Shown: one piece after another, positions 7,358-15,227 of the stretch | Layout of the letters: every line of letters begins with the position of its first letter | Position numbering within the stretch: position 1 is the stretch's first letter | DNA from: Sulfitobacter sp. DFL-14 | GTDB taxonomy: Bacteria; Pseudomonadota; Alphaproteobacteria; Rhodobacterales; Rhodobacteraceae | Length of the DNA stretch: 50,110 nt | Direction of reading: 5' to 3' | NCBI RefSeq assembly: GCF_003335585.1 | Contig: NZ_QBFD01000038.1 | Span: 183,634-233,743, forward strand | The notes under the pieces: model-generated | Told to the model about the DNA's origin: nothing | The model's input: the letters and a program-made list of their open reading frames with translations, nothing else | Database searches by the model: none | Program-made: the position numbers and the translations under genes

Positions 7358-7557
7358 CAAAACAGGCCGTTTGCAGTTTCACATAGCACTAATAAACGAC
7401 CGTTTAAAAACGAATGCAAGGGCGTGCACTGTGGCGCTGCTCAGCAGAGAACCCTTGGTTTCCATACGCTGAGCGCGATCAGCGAGCTCTCGCAGACCAT
7501 CGCGCGCCCGTGCTATATAAGGTGTGCAGGCGGACTCTGACAAAACACTTTGGTAAA

Positions 7558-7581
7558 ATGCAAAAGTGCCGTATTTTGCAT
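7558..7581. promoter_or_regulatory. inverted repeat over a promoter
   Basis: ATGCAAAA (7558-7565) and TTTTGCAT (7574-7581) form a perfect 8-bp inverted repeat with an 8-bp spacer, ending two bases before the chosen ATG 7584. A possible promoter (TTGGTA 7550-7555, 16 bp, TATTTT 7572-7577) overlaps it. It looks like an autoregulatory operator of the downstream DNA-binding protein. Confidence 0.5.
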
Positions 7582-7583
7582 AC

Positions 7584-8651
7584 ATGAAGACTCAAGTATC
7601 TATGCAGTATGATATTTTTTACGATCCTCTTGTGGATGCGGAGGGGCTTGAAGAGACGTCTGAGGACGACCTGTGGTTCCTGCCCGGTCCGATGGAAGAG
7701 GAGCCGGATTATCTGCCGCCCGGACCTAGGGCAGAGCTTCGTGAAACCGCAGTCCTCGACGATTGGCGGAAGGCAGAAGCGGGCAATGCCGCGCGTCTCG
7801 CCCGTGTGGCTGGCCGGATCGGCGCGCTGGACGACCGGCTGCGCCGTGGCCCGAAAGGTTGGCGGCACAGGCTCGCGCTGATGGAGGCGGCAGACCTCAG
7901 CTGGTTTGTAGGCGACCGAATTGGCCCGGATCGGCTGGCGCTCTGGAAATCCATGCGCTTGTCCGGCGTGCAGGACGACACCGCGGCGCTCGCGCGTGTC
8001 GGATGGGCAGTGCGGCGTCTTACAGGCGGCCCTGGACCGGAAGTGGACCTGTCCGCCTTCCTCGACCGCCGCGACCCCGAGAACCTCGGCGTTGAAGCCG
8101 AACCGTTCGCGGATCGCGCGGGCGGTTGGCTCGATCTCATGGCGCAAGCCGCCGATCTTCACCCAATCACGCGCGCTTGCATGGGCTTCCATCTCTGGAG
8201 TCTCGCGGGCCTCGGGCAGCACGGCGACCGGATGGAAGCGGCGGTCACAGCCGCACGGATCGTGGCCAGTGAGGGCAAGGGGGCGCTTTTCGCGCCTTTG
8301 GCCATGGGCGGGGCAGGAGGATTGCGCTCCGGTGGCCCACCCGCTGACCGTCTGTCTCGTTGGCTTGACGGGATGGAGACCGCATGCCTGACCGCAATGC
8401 GTCACCTCGATGATATCGAGGCATGGTCGGCGAGGGCGGAAGCCGAGATGAGCCCGCTTTCCGGCCGCACGCCCCCGGCCTTGTGCGCGGTACTTACCGA
8501 ATGGCCGCTCGTGTCCGCTCCGATGGCCGAGGCCCTGATCGGCGCCAGCCGGGCTGCCGTCCAGCGCAACCTTGCTTGGATGGAAGCGCGTGGTCTGATC
8601 CACGAGATGACGGGGCAGGGGCGGTATCGGATGTGGAGGGTCGCAACTTAA
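7584..8651 (+). CDS. plasmid-type DNA-binding protein, DUF1612/RHE_PE00001-like
   Basis: About 355 residues. The C-terminal 60 residues (ALCAVLTEWPLVSAPMAEALIGASRAAVQRNLAWMEARGLIHEMTGQGRYRMWRV) form a winged helix-turn-helix like that of plasmid proteins of the DUF1612/RHE_PE00001 type. The middle is helical and rich in Ala, Arg and Leu (LDDRLRRGPKGWRHRLALMEAADLSWFVGDRIGPDRLALW). It is divergent from the recombinase gene. A GTG at 7566 would also be in frame but lies inside the inverted repeat 7558-7581, so I prefer ATG 7584; 7602 is possible. No clear ribosome binding site, so the message may be nearly leaderless. Function is not established; repression of its own promoter is likely. Confidence 0.65.
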   Translation: MKTQVSMQYDIFYDPLVDAEGLEETSEDDLWFLPGPMEEEPDYLPPGPRAELRETAVLDDWRKAEAGNAARLARVAGRIGALDDRLRRGPKGWRHRLALMEAADLSWFVGDRIGPDRLALWKSMRLSGVQDDTAALARVGWAVRRLTGGPGPEVDLSAFLDRRDPENLGVEAEPFADRAGGWLDLMAQAADLHPITRACMGFHLWSLAGLGQHGDRMEAAVTAARIVASEGKGALFAPLAMGGAGGLRSGGPPADRLSRWLDGMETACLTAMRHLDDIEAWSARAEAEMSPLSGRTPPALCAVLTEWPLVSAPMAEALIGASRAAVQRNLAWMEARGLIHEMTGQGRYRMWRVAT

Positions 8652-8824
8652 GCCGTGCTCTTTGTCGGGGGGCCGACAGTTTATGTTAGAGTCAACGCTT
8701 CTGTCCGCCAAACTTGCAGAGAATTCGCGCATCGAGCCCACTTTGATGAATTTTGCTCGAAGCACGAATGTCCGCATGGATGAAAACGAACCGCCCGTGT
8801 CCAGTCTTCGTCTCTTGCTGCGGC

Positions 8825-10144
8825 TTATAAATGCGTGGCCCAGCGAGGATGGCTCTCGTCAATGATCAAGGCATGGCTGTGCCTGCGATGTCCCCTTAGG
8901 TGGGGATGGTCGAGTGGCAAATTATCGTGGGTGTGCTCAAGCTCAACGGGATCGCCGGACGGCCAGAGTTTCAGCGCTGCGAGCATTCCGAAGGTGGCGA
9001 TAAGGGCCAGTCCGATCAGTGCGGGAACGACACCATAGACCGTCAGCAGCCATCCCGACAGCGGATAGGTCACAAGCCAGCAGGCGTGGGACAGCGCGAA
9101 TTGCGCCGCGAAGAGTGCCGGGCGGTCCCCGGCGTGTGCGGAACGGCGCAGCAGTCGGCCAGAAGGGGTGAGGACAGCGGAATATCCGAGCCCCACCAGC
9201 AACCAGGCTGTTAGAAGGATGGACCAGCCAAGGCCTGCTCCAAGGACCGTCAACGCCAGACCGACCAGAGTAGCCACCATCAGCGCGGCTCCGCCGAACA
9301 TCACGGGCCGGTCCGGCAACGCATCGAGAACACGCGGCAGGACCAGCGCTGCGATCATCGACCCTGCGCCGAAGGCGAACATCGTCCAGGCCAGAGCACT
9401 TTCCGAAAGGCCGAGCGAGCCGCGCACAAGAACGACGGTGTTGACCAGCACCATCGCACCTGCCGCCGCCGCCGCGAGGTTCAATGCCAAGAGCCCGCGC
9501 AAGCGGGGCGTGGCCAGATAGATGCGGATGCCGCGCGTAGTGCGGTCATAGACACCGCGCGGCTCGGATGGGCGGGGACTGGGCAGCACGACCGAAACAA
9601 CCATAAGGGCCGATGCGGCGAAACTGAGGACCGTGCCGAGGAAAAGCGAATTGTAGGACATCACCGCGAGCAGAAGGGCCGCCAGCGTCGGGCTGACGAT
9701 GTTTTCCAGATCGTAGGCCAGCCGCGACAGTGACAGTGCGCGGGTATAGCGCGCCTCCTCGGGCAGAACGTCGGGGATCGTCGCTTGGAAGGTCGGCGTG
9801 AAGGCGGCGGAGGCCGATTGCAGCAGGAAGATCAGCACATAGACCTGCCACACCTCGGTCACGAAAGGCAGGGCCAGCGCCACACCCGCCCGCACCAGAT
9901 CGAGCGTCACCAATAACGCGCGGCGCGGCACCCGGTCCGCGAAGGCCCCGGCAATGGGGGCGATACCGACATAGGCCACCATCTTGATGGTGAAAACCGT
10001 GCCGAGCACCAGCGCCGCGCCGTCCCCTGCAAGATCGAAAGCAAGAAGCCCGAGCGCCACCGTCGCGAGTCCGGTTCCCAGAAGCGCCACGACCTGCGCC
10101 AGAAACAGATGGCGGTAGGTGCAGTCGGAGAGGATGTCGAACAT
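8825..10144 (-). CDS. MFS exporter with a histidine-rich C-terminal tail
   Basis: About 439 residues with some 12 predicted membrane helices and the MFS signature after helix 2 (GAFADRVPRRALL). The last 30 residues are cytoplasmic-looking and His-rich (EHTHDNLPLDHPHLRGHRRHSHALIIDESHP), which suggests metal binding. I chose ATG 10144 (MFDILSDCTYRHLFLAQVV) because GAGG precedes it by 8 bases; upstream codons would overlap the repressor gene. It is 8 bases downstream of the CsoR/DmeR-like gene and surely co-transcribed with it. Likely an efflux pump for a divalent metal, with nickel or cobalt favoured by the neighbouring HupE/UreJ protein. Substrate is inferred. Confidence 0.8.
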   Translation of the reverse strand: MFDILSDCTYRHLFLAQVVALLGTGLATVALGLLAFDLAGDGAALVLGTVFTIKMVAYVGIAPIAGAFADRVPRRALLVTLDLVRAGVALALPFVTEVWQVYVLIFLLQSASAAFTPTFQATIPDVLPEEARYTRALSLSRLAYDLENIVSPTLAALLLAVMSYNSLFLGTVLSFAASALMVVSVVLPSPRPSEPRGVYDRTTRGIRIYLATPRLRGLLALNLAAAAAGAMVLVNTVVLVRGSLGLSESALAWTMFAFGAGSMIAALVLPRVLDALPDRPVMFGGAALMVATLVGLALTVLGAGLGWSILLTAWLLVGLGYSAVLTPSGRLLRRSAHAGDRPALFAAQFALSHACWLVTYPLSGWLLTVYGVVPALIGLALIATFGMLAALKLWPSGDPVELEHTHDNLPLDHPHLRGHRRHSHALIIDESHPRWATHL

Positions 10145-10152
10145 GGCGGACC

Positions 10153-10413
10153 TCAGAGATATCGGGCGATCGTCCGCAGCTCGGCGCGATCGGTTTCGGA
10201 GCCTTCGGCGTCCAGACAATGGTCCATGTGGTCATGGATCAGCGCCCGCTTGGCGTTCGTGACGGCCTTTTCGACCGCCTGCATCTGCTGGGCGATCTCA
10301 AGGCATGGCTTGCCCGCCTCGATCATCTCGATCACGGCGCGCAGGTGGCCGTCAGCACGTTTCAGCCGGGCAATCAGGGCGGGATGGGTTGCATGGACCG
10401 GGGGATTTGTCAT
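10153..10413 (-). CDS. CsoR/RcnR-family metal-sensing repressor (DmeR-like)
   Basis: An 86-residue all-helical repressor of the CsoR/RcnR/FrmR family (LIARLKRADGHLRAVIEMIEAGKPCLEIAQQMQAVEKAVTNAKRALIHDHMDHCL). Cys37, His62 and Cys66 occupy the C-H-C ligand positions known from Cu(I)-sensing CsoR, and His23 and His60 add further possible ligands; the sequence as a whole is closest to the DmeR/nickel-cobalt type that I know from alphaproteobacteria. It is divergent from the His-rich/HupE operon, and a G-tract palindrome (10424-10442) lies between them. Metal binding should release the operator and induce both operons. Which metal is not settled by the sequence. Confidence 0.85.
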   Translation of the reverse strand: MTNPPVHATHPALIARLKRADGHLRAVIEMIEAGKPCLEIAQQMQAVEKAVTNAKRALIHDHMDHCLDAEGSETDRAELRTIARYL

Positions 10414-10423
10414 AGATAAGGCT

Positions 10424-10442
10424 TATCCTCCCCTGGGGGATA
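10424..10442. promoter_or_regulatory. CsoR/RcnR-type operator
   Basis: TATCCTCCCCTGGGGGATA is a near-perfect palindrome with a C-tract and a G-tract, the recognised layout of CsoR/RcnR-family operators. It lies 11 bases upstream of the repressor start and 56 bases upstream of the divergent His-rich gene, so it can control both. Confidence 0.75.
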
Positions 10443-10497
10443 CAACAAGATGGTGCCACGACGCACCACGCGAGCGACGAGCGGGCAGGCAAAGCTG

Positions 10498-10854
10498 ATG
10501 ACAACCTTACGGACAATCGGAAAGGCCGCGTTCGCGACGCTTCTCTGCGCGGCCGTGCTTGTCTGGTCGGTGATGCCCGCAACCTCGCATACGCCTGCGA
10601 TCCTCGACGTGCTTCAGGAGCACGCGGAAATAATTGCCGAGCACGGGCATTCGCACGGTCTGGAAGAAGACCTGGCTTGGGCCTCGCATGGACACAGCCA
10701 CGACAGCGTCGATCACGATCATAGCCAGGCGGTCGTCCCTGGCCCCGATCTGTCGGCGCATCCCATGGAAATCTACAGGGCTGCGTGGCGGCTGGGTGCG
10801 GCCACGGCGAACACGTTACGGATAGACCTGATCGAACGACCTCCGCGCGTCTGA
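10498..10854 (+). CDS. exported histidine-rich metal-binding protein
   Basis: About 118 residues from ATG 10498. A Sec-type signal peptide (TLRTIGKAAFATLLCAAVLVWSVMPATSHT) is followed by a His/Asp-rich central region (HGHSHGLEEDLAWASHGHSHDSVDHDHSQ) and a short C-terminal helix. The His clusters imply binding of nickel, cobalt, zinc or copper in the periplasm. It is the first gene of the operon that continues with the HupE/UreJ permease. An earlier ATG at 10450 is in frame but gives a basic extension without a signal. Role proposed: metal buffer or delivery for the permease. Confidence 0.65.
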   Translation: MTTLRTIGKAAFATLLCAAVLVWSVMPATSHTPAILDVLQEHAEIIAEHGHSHGLEEDLAWASHGHSHDSVDHDHSQAVVPGPDLSAHPMEIYRAAWRLGAATANTLRIDLIERPPRV

Positions 10855-10915
10855 TCGACCGCGCGCCATTGGCGCGTTGCAAGCAATCATCAAACAACTA
10901 CGCGGAGTTCAATCC

Positions 10916-11644
10916 ATGAATACAGTGCATCGGGGCTGGACCGATTCCGGCATGCGCCGGATCGTGATCCTGTCCTTCATTGCGCTGTCGGCACTCGTTC
11001 TGAGTGCCGGTCACGCGCTTGCCCATAACGTCACCGAAGGCGACGCGGGCTATATCCAGGAAATCTGGGGGGTAAACATCATCCCCTTCATGTATCTCGG
11101 CGCCAAGCACATGGTGACCGGCTACGACCACATCCTGTTCCTGCTCGGCGTCGTCTTCTTCCTCTACAAGATGAAAGATGTCGGCATCTATGTCAGCCTT
11201 TTCGCCATCGGGCACTCGACCACGATGCTCGCGGGCGTCTGGTTCGGATGGGGCATCAACGCCTACATCATCGATGCGATCATCGGCCTCTCGGTGGTCT
11301 ACAAGGCGCTCGACAATCTGGGAGCCTACCAACGCTGGTTTGGCGTCCAGCCCAACACCAAGGCCGCAACGCTGATCTTCGGCTTCTTCCACGGCACGGG
11401 CCTGGCCACCAAGATCCTCGACTACGAGATCGCCTCGGACGGGCTGCTGGCCAACCTTCTGGCGTTCAACGTGGGCGTCGAACTGGGCCAGCTTCTGGCG
11501 CTTGCCGTGATCCTCATCGTCATGGGCTACTGGAGGAAATCCCCGAACTTCTTCCGCCAGGCCTACACCGCCAACGTAATCATGATGTCCATGGGGTTCA
11601 TCCTCATGGGCCTGCAAATCACCGGCTACTTCGTAGCCACCTGA
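10916..11644 (+). CDS. HupE/UreJ-family metal permease
   Basis: About 242 residues from ATG 10916, which has GGAG 9 bases upstream. An N-terminal signal or first helix ends in GHALAHNVTEGD; about six more membrane segments follow. The family motif is present as KHMVTGYDHILFLLGV (His and Asp-His pair in helix I) and FGFFHGTGLA in the middle, with a last hydrophobic segment near the end. HupE/UreJ proteins move Ni2+ and, in some cases, Co2+ for hydrogenase or urease; neither enzyme is in the window. Here it lies in a metal-responsive cluster with an exporter, so direction of transport is uncertain. Confidence 0.8.
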   Translation: MNTVHRGWTDSGMRRIVILSFIALSALVLSAGHALAHNVTEGDAGYIQEIWGVNIIPFMYLGAKHMVTGYDHILFLLGVVFFLYKMKDVGIYVSLFAIGHSTTMLAGVWFGWGINAYIIDAIIGLSVVYKALDNLGAYQRWFGVQPNTKAATLIFGFFHGTGLATKILDYEIASDGLLANLLAFNVGVELGQLLALAVILIVMGYWRKSPNFFRQAYTANVIMMSMGFILMGLQITGYFVAT

Positions 11645-11661
11645 GAGTTTAGGAGATCCAA

Positions 11662-12285
11662 ATGTTCAACGCAGAAAAACCAAGCCTCGATGAGCTGCCG
11701 ACTTCCGCGCAACTTATCCGTTCCACCGCCATCGCTGCAGCCAGCGCCGTTGCGATCCTTGTGACCGTGGTGCTTCCCGCCGAATATAACATCGATCCGA
11801 CAGGGATCGGCGGCGTTCTCGGGCTGAGCGAGATGGGCGAGATCAAGACCCAGCTCGCGGAGGAGGCCGAGGCCGACAAGGTGATGCAGCTTGAAGGGCA
11901 AGAGCAATCGAGCCTTATCAACGATATCTTCGGACTTTTTGTCGGTGCCGCCCACGCGCAGGAGGCCGAAGTCTGGCGCGACGAAACCACCTTTACGCTG
12001 GCACCCGGTGACAGTGCCGAGTGGAAGCTGGTCATGGAAGAGGGCCAGACGGTGGAATACCGGATGCTCGTCGAAGGCGGTCGGGTGAATTTCGACTTGC
12101 ACGGCCACGGCGGCGGCAATTCGGTGACCTATGAAAAGGGCCGCGGCTCGACGGGCGATGAGGGCGAGATCATTGCGGCATTCGACGGCGAGCACGGCTG
12201 GTTCTGGCGAAATCGCGACAGCCAGCCCGCAACCGTGACTGTCCAGGTCCGCGGCGAATACACCGAATTCAAAGACGCAAGTTGA
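11662..12285 (+). CDS. membrane-anchored periplasmic protein of the metal cluster
   Basis: A 207-residue protein 17 bases after the permease gene, with AGGAG before its ATG. One N-terminal membrane helix (TAIAAASAVAILVTVVLPAEY) is followed by an acidic linker and, after about residue 98, a beta-rich domain (EVWRDETTFTLAPGDSAEWKLVMEEGQTVEYRMLVEGGRVNFDLHGHGGGNSV...GWFWRNRDSQPATVTVQV). Proteins like this, named transmembrane anchor proteins, accompany HupE/UreJ and MFS genes in alphaproteobacteria; their function is not known. The HGHGGG stretch could bind metal. I expect a periplasmic partner of the permease. Confidence 0.7.
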   Translation: MFNAEKPSLDELPTSAQLIRSTAIAAASAVAILVTVVLPAEYNIDPTGIGGVLGLSEMGEIKTQLAEEAEADKVMQLEGQEQSSLINDIFGLFVGAAHAQEAEVWRDETTFTLAPGDSAEWKLVMEEGQTVEYRMLVEGGRVNFDLHGHGGGNSVTYEKGRGSTGDEGEIIAAFDGEHGWFWRNRDSQPATVTVQVRGEYTEFKDAS

Positions 12286-12612
12286 CACAAGGGCAGCCAT
12301 CGGCATGAAAGGATGCGGGTGGCTGCCTGGCTCCGAAGCAGGCCTTGGATGAGTATGTAAATCTCGACTCGAATTTTCCTCTGAAACTAACCTCCGGCAT
12401 CCGTTGGCCGATCAGTGAGCACCCGAGGAGCAATGTCACGCCAGTGTTACAGGATACTTCTTGGGAAAACCGAACGCCCTGTTTTGCCACAGGTTTGTGG
12501 CCGGGGCAGAAACCACTCATCTTGGCACAGTGCCGGGTTCGATTTCCCATTTGCGTGGAAATCGGGCCAGGTTACGGGCTGCCTCCGCGAAGATACATTC
12601 GCCAACGGTTTC
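12286..12612. other. gene-free stretch after the metal operon
   Basis: No convincing gene on either strand. It begins with an inverted repeat (GGCAGCCA 12292-12299, TGGCTGCC 12320-12327) that could end the upstream operon, though no T-tract follows. Short open frames in both directions lack ribosome binding sites and recognisable motifs. A tRNA-like T-arm sequence near 12537-12550 does not fold properly. Confidence 0.5.
12292..12327 (+). terminator. weak hairpin after the metal operon
   Basis: 8-bp perfect arms with a 20-base loop, seven bases after the stop of the anchor protein gene. No T-run, so a rho-dependent end or RNA-stabilising hairpin is equally possible. Confidence 0.3.
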
Positions 12613-12951
12613 TCAGTCCGGGTCACAATAGATTAGATACAGCGCCTCGATCATCTGATGCACCCGCGGATCGGCGATACGATAGAAGATCGTCTGCCGA
12701 TCGCGGCGCGTGGACACCATCCCGGCCTCGCGCAATCGGGCGAGATGCTGGCTAAGCGCCGATTGACTCAGTTCCAGCTGCGCCTGCAAGGCTCCGACCG
12801 ATTGCTCGCCTTCCAGTAAGTGGCAGAGCACCATCAGTCTGTTGGAATTCGACAACAGCCCGAGGTGCACGGCGACTTCTGCCGCACGCGCCTGCAGAAC
12901 CGGCAGCGACGGCCGGTTTTCATTTATATTAGTGTTGACTAATTTAGTCAT
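12613..12951 (-). CDS. sqrR: persulfide-responsive ArsR-family repressor (SqrR/BigR-like)
   Basis: A 112-residue ArsR-fold repressor (LSNSNRLMVLCHLLEGEQSVGALQAQLELSQSALSQHLARLREAGMVSTRRDRQTIFYRIADPRVHQMIEALYLIYCDPD). Its only two cysteines, Cys43 and Cys109, match the two-cysteine pair of SqrR and BigR that forms a polysulfide bridge when reactive sulfur rises. It is divergent from a split YeeE/YedE transporter, a persulfide dioxygenase-like gene and a rhodanese, the classic regulon of this repressor. Palindromes over its own start codon (12928-12950) are the likely operator. Zinc- or arsenic-sensing members have other ligands, so the sulfur assignment is fairly firm. Confidence 0.85.
   Translation of the reverse strand: MTKLVNTNINENRPSLPVLQARAAEVAVHLGLLSNSNRLMVLCHLLEGEQSVGALQAQLELSQSALSQHLARLREAGMVSTRRDRQTIFYRIADPRVHQMIEALYLIYCDPD
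12928..12950. promoter_or_regulatory. candidate SqrR-like operator
   Basis: Two overlapping palindromes: ATTAGT (12928-12933) with ACTAAT (12938-12943), and the perfect TGACTAA-T-TTAGTCA (12936-12950). They cover the repressor's first codons and the -35 box of the divergent promoter, so binding would block both directions. Confidence 0.6.
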
Positions 12952-12963
12952 GTCTTACATATA
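12935..12963 (+). promoter_or_regulatory. promoter of the sulfur operon
   Basis: TTGACT (12935-12940) and CATATA (12958-12963) with 17 bp between them, 48 bases before the first transporter gene. The -35 box lies within the palindrome bound by the presumed repressor. Confidence 0.5.
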
Positions 12964-13011
12964 GCAGACGATACAGTGAACAACAATAGAAATAGACGAA
13001 AGGAGGCCCGT

Positions 13012-13461
13012 ATGGGACCCGTCGTCACAACCGAATTCACGCCGTGGCTGTCGCTGTTCGGCGGCGCGCTGATCGGGCTCAGCGCCGTGATGGTCATGGG
13101 CTTGTTCGGCAAGATCGCGGGCATCACAGGGATCACCAAGGGGTTGACCGGATTGTTGCCCGGTGCCGGTGGACCCGACGACCGGGGCTGGCGGCTGTCG
13201 TTCCTGCTGGGTCTGATCGCGTCCCCTGTTGTCGTGCTGCTGGCGACCGGATCGTTCCCGCAGCAGACCGTGCCCGAGAACCTGCCCGGTATGGCCATCG
13301 CCGGACTGCTGGTCGGGGTTGGCACAGCGTTGGGATCGGGCTGCACGTCGGGGCACGGTGTGTGCGGCATTGCAAGATTGTCACCCCGGTCGCTGGTCGC
13401 GGTGAGCGTGTTTGTCGCCGCCGCCATCGTGACGACCACCCTGATCCGTCACGTATTTTAA
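13012..13461 (+). CDS. pmpA: YeeE/YedE-family transporter half A (PmpA-like)
   Basis: 149 residues from ATG 13012, which follows a very strong ribosome binding site (AAAGGAGG). Four or so membrane helices and the family motif GVGTALGSGCTSGHGVCG, whose cysteines take part in passing a thiosulfate- or persulfide-like sulfur species through the membrane in YeeE. The gene is half the length of E. coli YeeE; the second half is the next gene. I started at 13012 and not at an upstream ATG (12976) because of the ribosome binding site. It is the first gene of the SqrR-controlled operon. Confidence 0.85.
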   Translation: MGPVVTTEFTPWLSLFGGALIGLSAVMVMGLFGKIAGITGITKGLTGLLPGAGGPDDRGWRLSFLLGLIASPVVVLLATGSFPQQTVPENLPGMAIAGLLVGVGTALGSGCTSGHGVCGIARLSPRSLVAVSVFVAAAIVTTTLIRHVF

Positions 13462-13471
13462 GGAGCCTGTC

Positions 13472-13906
13472 ATGCGTCCCATACTGGGTTTGATCGCCGG
13501 TTTGACCTTCGGCCTCGGGCTGATCCTGTCAGGCATGGCCGATCCTGCAAAAGTTCTGAACTTTCTCGACATCTTTGGGGTCTGGGATCCCAGTCTCGCC
13601 TTCGTCATGGGCGGTGCATCGATAACCGCCTTTGTCGGATACCGTTTGGTCTGGCGACAGAAGACCCCCATTGTCGGAACTCGATTCGACCTTCCAAAAG
13701 ACGCCGAAATCGACACCCCCCTGCTGACCGGGGCCGCCATATTCGGCATCGGCTGGGGGCTTGGCGGCTTCTGTCCCGGTCCGGCCTGGACCGCTTTGGC
13801 GATGGGATCGGCCGGAATCCTCATGTTCCTGCCTGCCATGCTGATCGGCATCGTGCTGGGTGGAGCCGCGAAATCACTTTCCATCTTCAAAGTCAAAGGA
13901 GCCTGA
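13472..13906 (+). CDS. pmpB: YeeE/YedE-family transporter half B (PmpB-like)
   Basis: 144 residues, 10 bases after half A, with AGGAG upstream. Several membrane helices; starts MRPILGLIAGLTFGLGLILSGMADPAKVLNFLDIFG, the DUF6691/YeeE C-terminal signature, and contains GWGLGGFCPGPAWTA with the conserved cysteine. With half A it should form one sulfur-compound importer (or persulfide exporter) complex, as in BigR-regulated operons of Agrobacterium and Xylella. Direction of transport is not shown by the sequence. Confidence 0.85.
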   Translation: MRPILGLIAGLTFGLGLILSGMADPAKVLNFLDIFGVWDPSLAFVMGGASITAFVGYRLVWRQKTPIVGTRFDLPKDAEIDTPLLTGAAIFGIGWGLGGFCPGPAWTALAMGSAGILMFLPAMLIGIVLGGAAKSLSIFKVKGA

Positions 13907-13908
13907 CC

Positions 13909-14829
13909 ATGACAGACACCTCAAAACTTGACCAACCGATCGTGCGTCATTCGCCCTCGACCGGTGCGGGCAACCCCGATGTCTGGGGCATCTATGAACC
14001 CGATACCGGTTCAATCCAGTATATCTGTGCGGACCCCGCAACGAAGAAGGCCGCGTTGATCGACGTCGTGCTGAACTTCGATCCGGCCAGCTTCGCCACC
14101 GATACCCGTAGCATGGATCAGGTCCTTTCTCTGATTGATGAGCATGGTCTGACGGTGGAGTGGGTGCTGGATACGCATCCCCATGCCGATCACGCGATGG
14201 CATCGGCGCGGCTGAAAGACCGTACCGGCGCGCCCAATGCCATCGGCCAGAAAGTAAAAGAAATCGCCGACCTATGGCGCGGCATATACAACGCGCCGGA
14301 CGCATTCGATCCCACCCGCGATTTCGACCGACTGTTTGCAGACGGCGATACGTTCAAGATCGGCGATCTGGAGGTTCGCGTGATGTTGTCGCCGGGCCAT
14401 ACGCTGGGGTCGATCACCTATATCTGCGGCAATGCGGCTTTCGTGCACGATACGTTCATGCAGCCCGACAGCGGCACCTCTCGCGCCGATTTTCCCGGTG
14501 GAAGCAGCGAAGAATTGTGGGACTCATTGCAGGCCATCTTGGCGTTGCCCGGCAACACGCGCCTGTTCATCGGCCATGACTACGGTGCCGAAGGCCGGGA
14601 TGAGCCGGAATGGGAAGCGCGTGTCGACGATCACAAGGCGCATAACATCCACGTGGGCGGTGATACCGACAAGGCGACGTATGTCGAAACGCGCGACAGC
14701 CGCGACGCGACCCTAGCCCTGCCTGACCGGATGCTGGCCGTTTTGCAGATCAACCTGCGCGGCGGGCGGCTGCCGGACGCCGAAAGCGACGGGGCGCATT
14801 ATCTGAAATTGCCCGTCGATAAATTCTAA
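13909..14829 (+). CDS. metallo-beta-lactamase-fold persulfide dioxygenase-like protein
   Basis: 306 residues, two bases after the transporter gene. It carries THPHADH (metal ligands, about residues 88-94), LSPGHTLGS and GHDY, the arrangement of ETHE1/Blh-type persulfide dioxygenases, which oxidise glutathione persulfide to sulfite with one iron. The N-terminus (QYICADPATKKAALIDVV) is also typical. In BigR and SqrR regulons this enzyme (Blh or Pdo) is paired with rhodanese, which is the next gene here. Cytoplasmic: no signal peptide. A beta-lactamase activity is not expected. Confidence 0.85.
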   Translation: MTDTSKLDQPIVRHSPSTGAGNPDVWGIYEPDTGSIQYICADPATKKAALIDVVLNFDPASFATDTRSMDQVLSLIDEHGLTVEWVLDTHPHADHAMASARLKDRTGAPNAIGQKVKEIADLWRGIYNAPDAFDPTRDFDRLFADGDTFKIGDLEVRVMLSPGHTLGSITYICGNAAFVHDTFMQPDSGTSRADFPGGSSEELWDSLQAILALPGNTRLFIGHDYGAEGRDEPEWEARVDDHKAHNIHVGGDTDKATYVETRDSRDATLALPDRMLAVLQINLRGGRLPDAESDGAHYLKLPVDKF

Positions 14830-14840
14830 AGGAGATATCC

Positions 14841-15227
14841 ATGACCAAATCCATGAAAGACCTGGTGGCGGACGCCAAGACCCGTGTCGAAACCATCCGC
14901 CCCGGCGATGCGCAAGCCGCACAGGCGCGCGGCGATCTGATCCTCGACGTCCGCGAACCGTCCGAGCTGGACAGCGATGGCGCGGTTGACGGAGCGATCC
15001 ACATCCCCCGTGGGCTTCTGGAGTCCCAGGCCGATCCGGACACCGGCAAGGGGCATGACGCTCTGGTGGCGTTGCGCCATTCGGAAGGATGCGTGCATGT
15101 CCTGTGTGCGTCGGGTGCCCGCGCCGCGCTGGCGGCCGATACGCTCACGACAATGGGCTATAGTGCCAAGGTCATCGACGGCGGTCTGGGCGGCTGGAAA
15201 GAGGCCGGGCTGCCCATCAAGTCTTGA
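14841..15227 (+). CDS. rhodanese-like sulfurtransferase
   Basis: 128 residues with AAAGGAGAT before its ATG. One rhodanese domain: LILDVREPSELDSDGAVDGAIHIPRG, then the active-site loop VLCASGARAALAADTL with the catalytic cysteine (Cys95 by count of the loop, approximate), then GGLGGWKEAGLPI. It moves sulfane sulfur between thiosulfate, glutathione persulfide and acceptors, in step with the dioxygenase encoded upstream. No signal peptide. Its stop codon overlaps the possible start of the SulP gene, so translation is coupled. Confidence 0.9.
   Translation: MTKSMKDLVADAKTRVETIRPGDAQAAQARGDLILDVREPSELDSDGAVDGAIHIPRGLLESQADPDTGKGHDALVALRHSEGCVHVLCASGARAALAADTLTTMGYSAKVIDGGLGGWKEAGLPIKS

Noticed and set aside
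7479..8777. A 432-codon open frame on the minus strand
   Set aside because: It covers the plus-strand DNA-binding protein gene; the composition is that of a shadow and no motif is seen, while the plus-strand protein has a clear winged helix.
10862..10876. GC hairpin CGCGCC-ATT-GGCGCG between the His-rich gene and the HupE gene
   Set aside because: The loop is only three bases and there is no T-tract; the genes are closely linked, so it is not called a terminator.
12537..12550. tRNA-like T-arm sequence GGGTTCGATTTCCC
   Set aside because: The stem does not pair beyond three bases and no acceptor, D or anticodon arms can be built around it.
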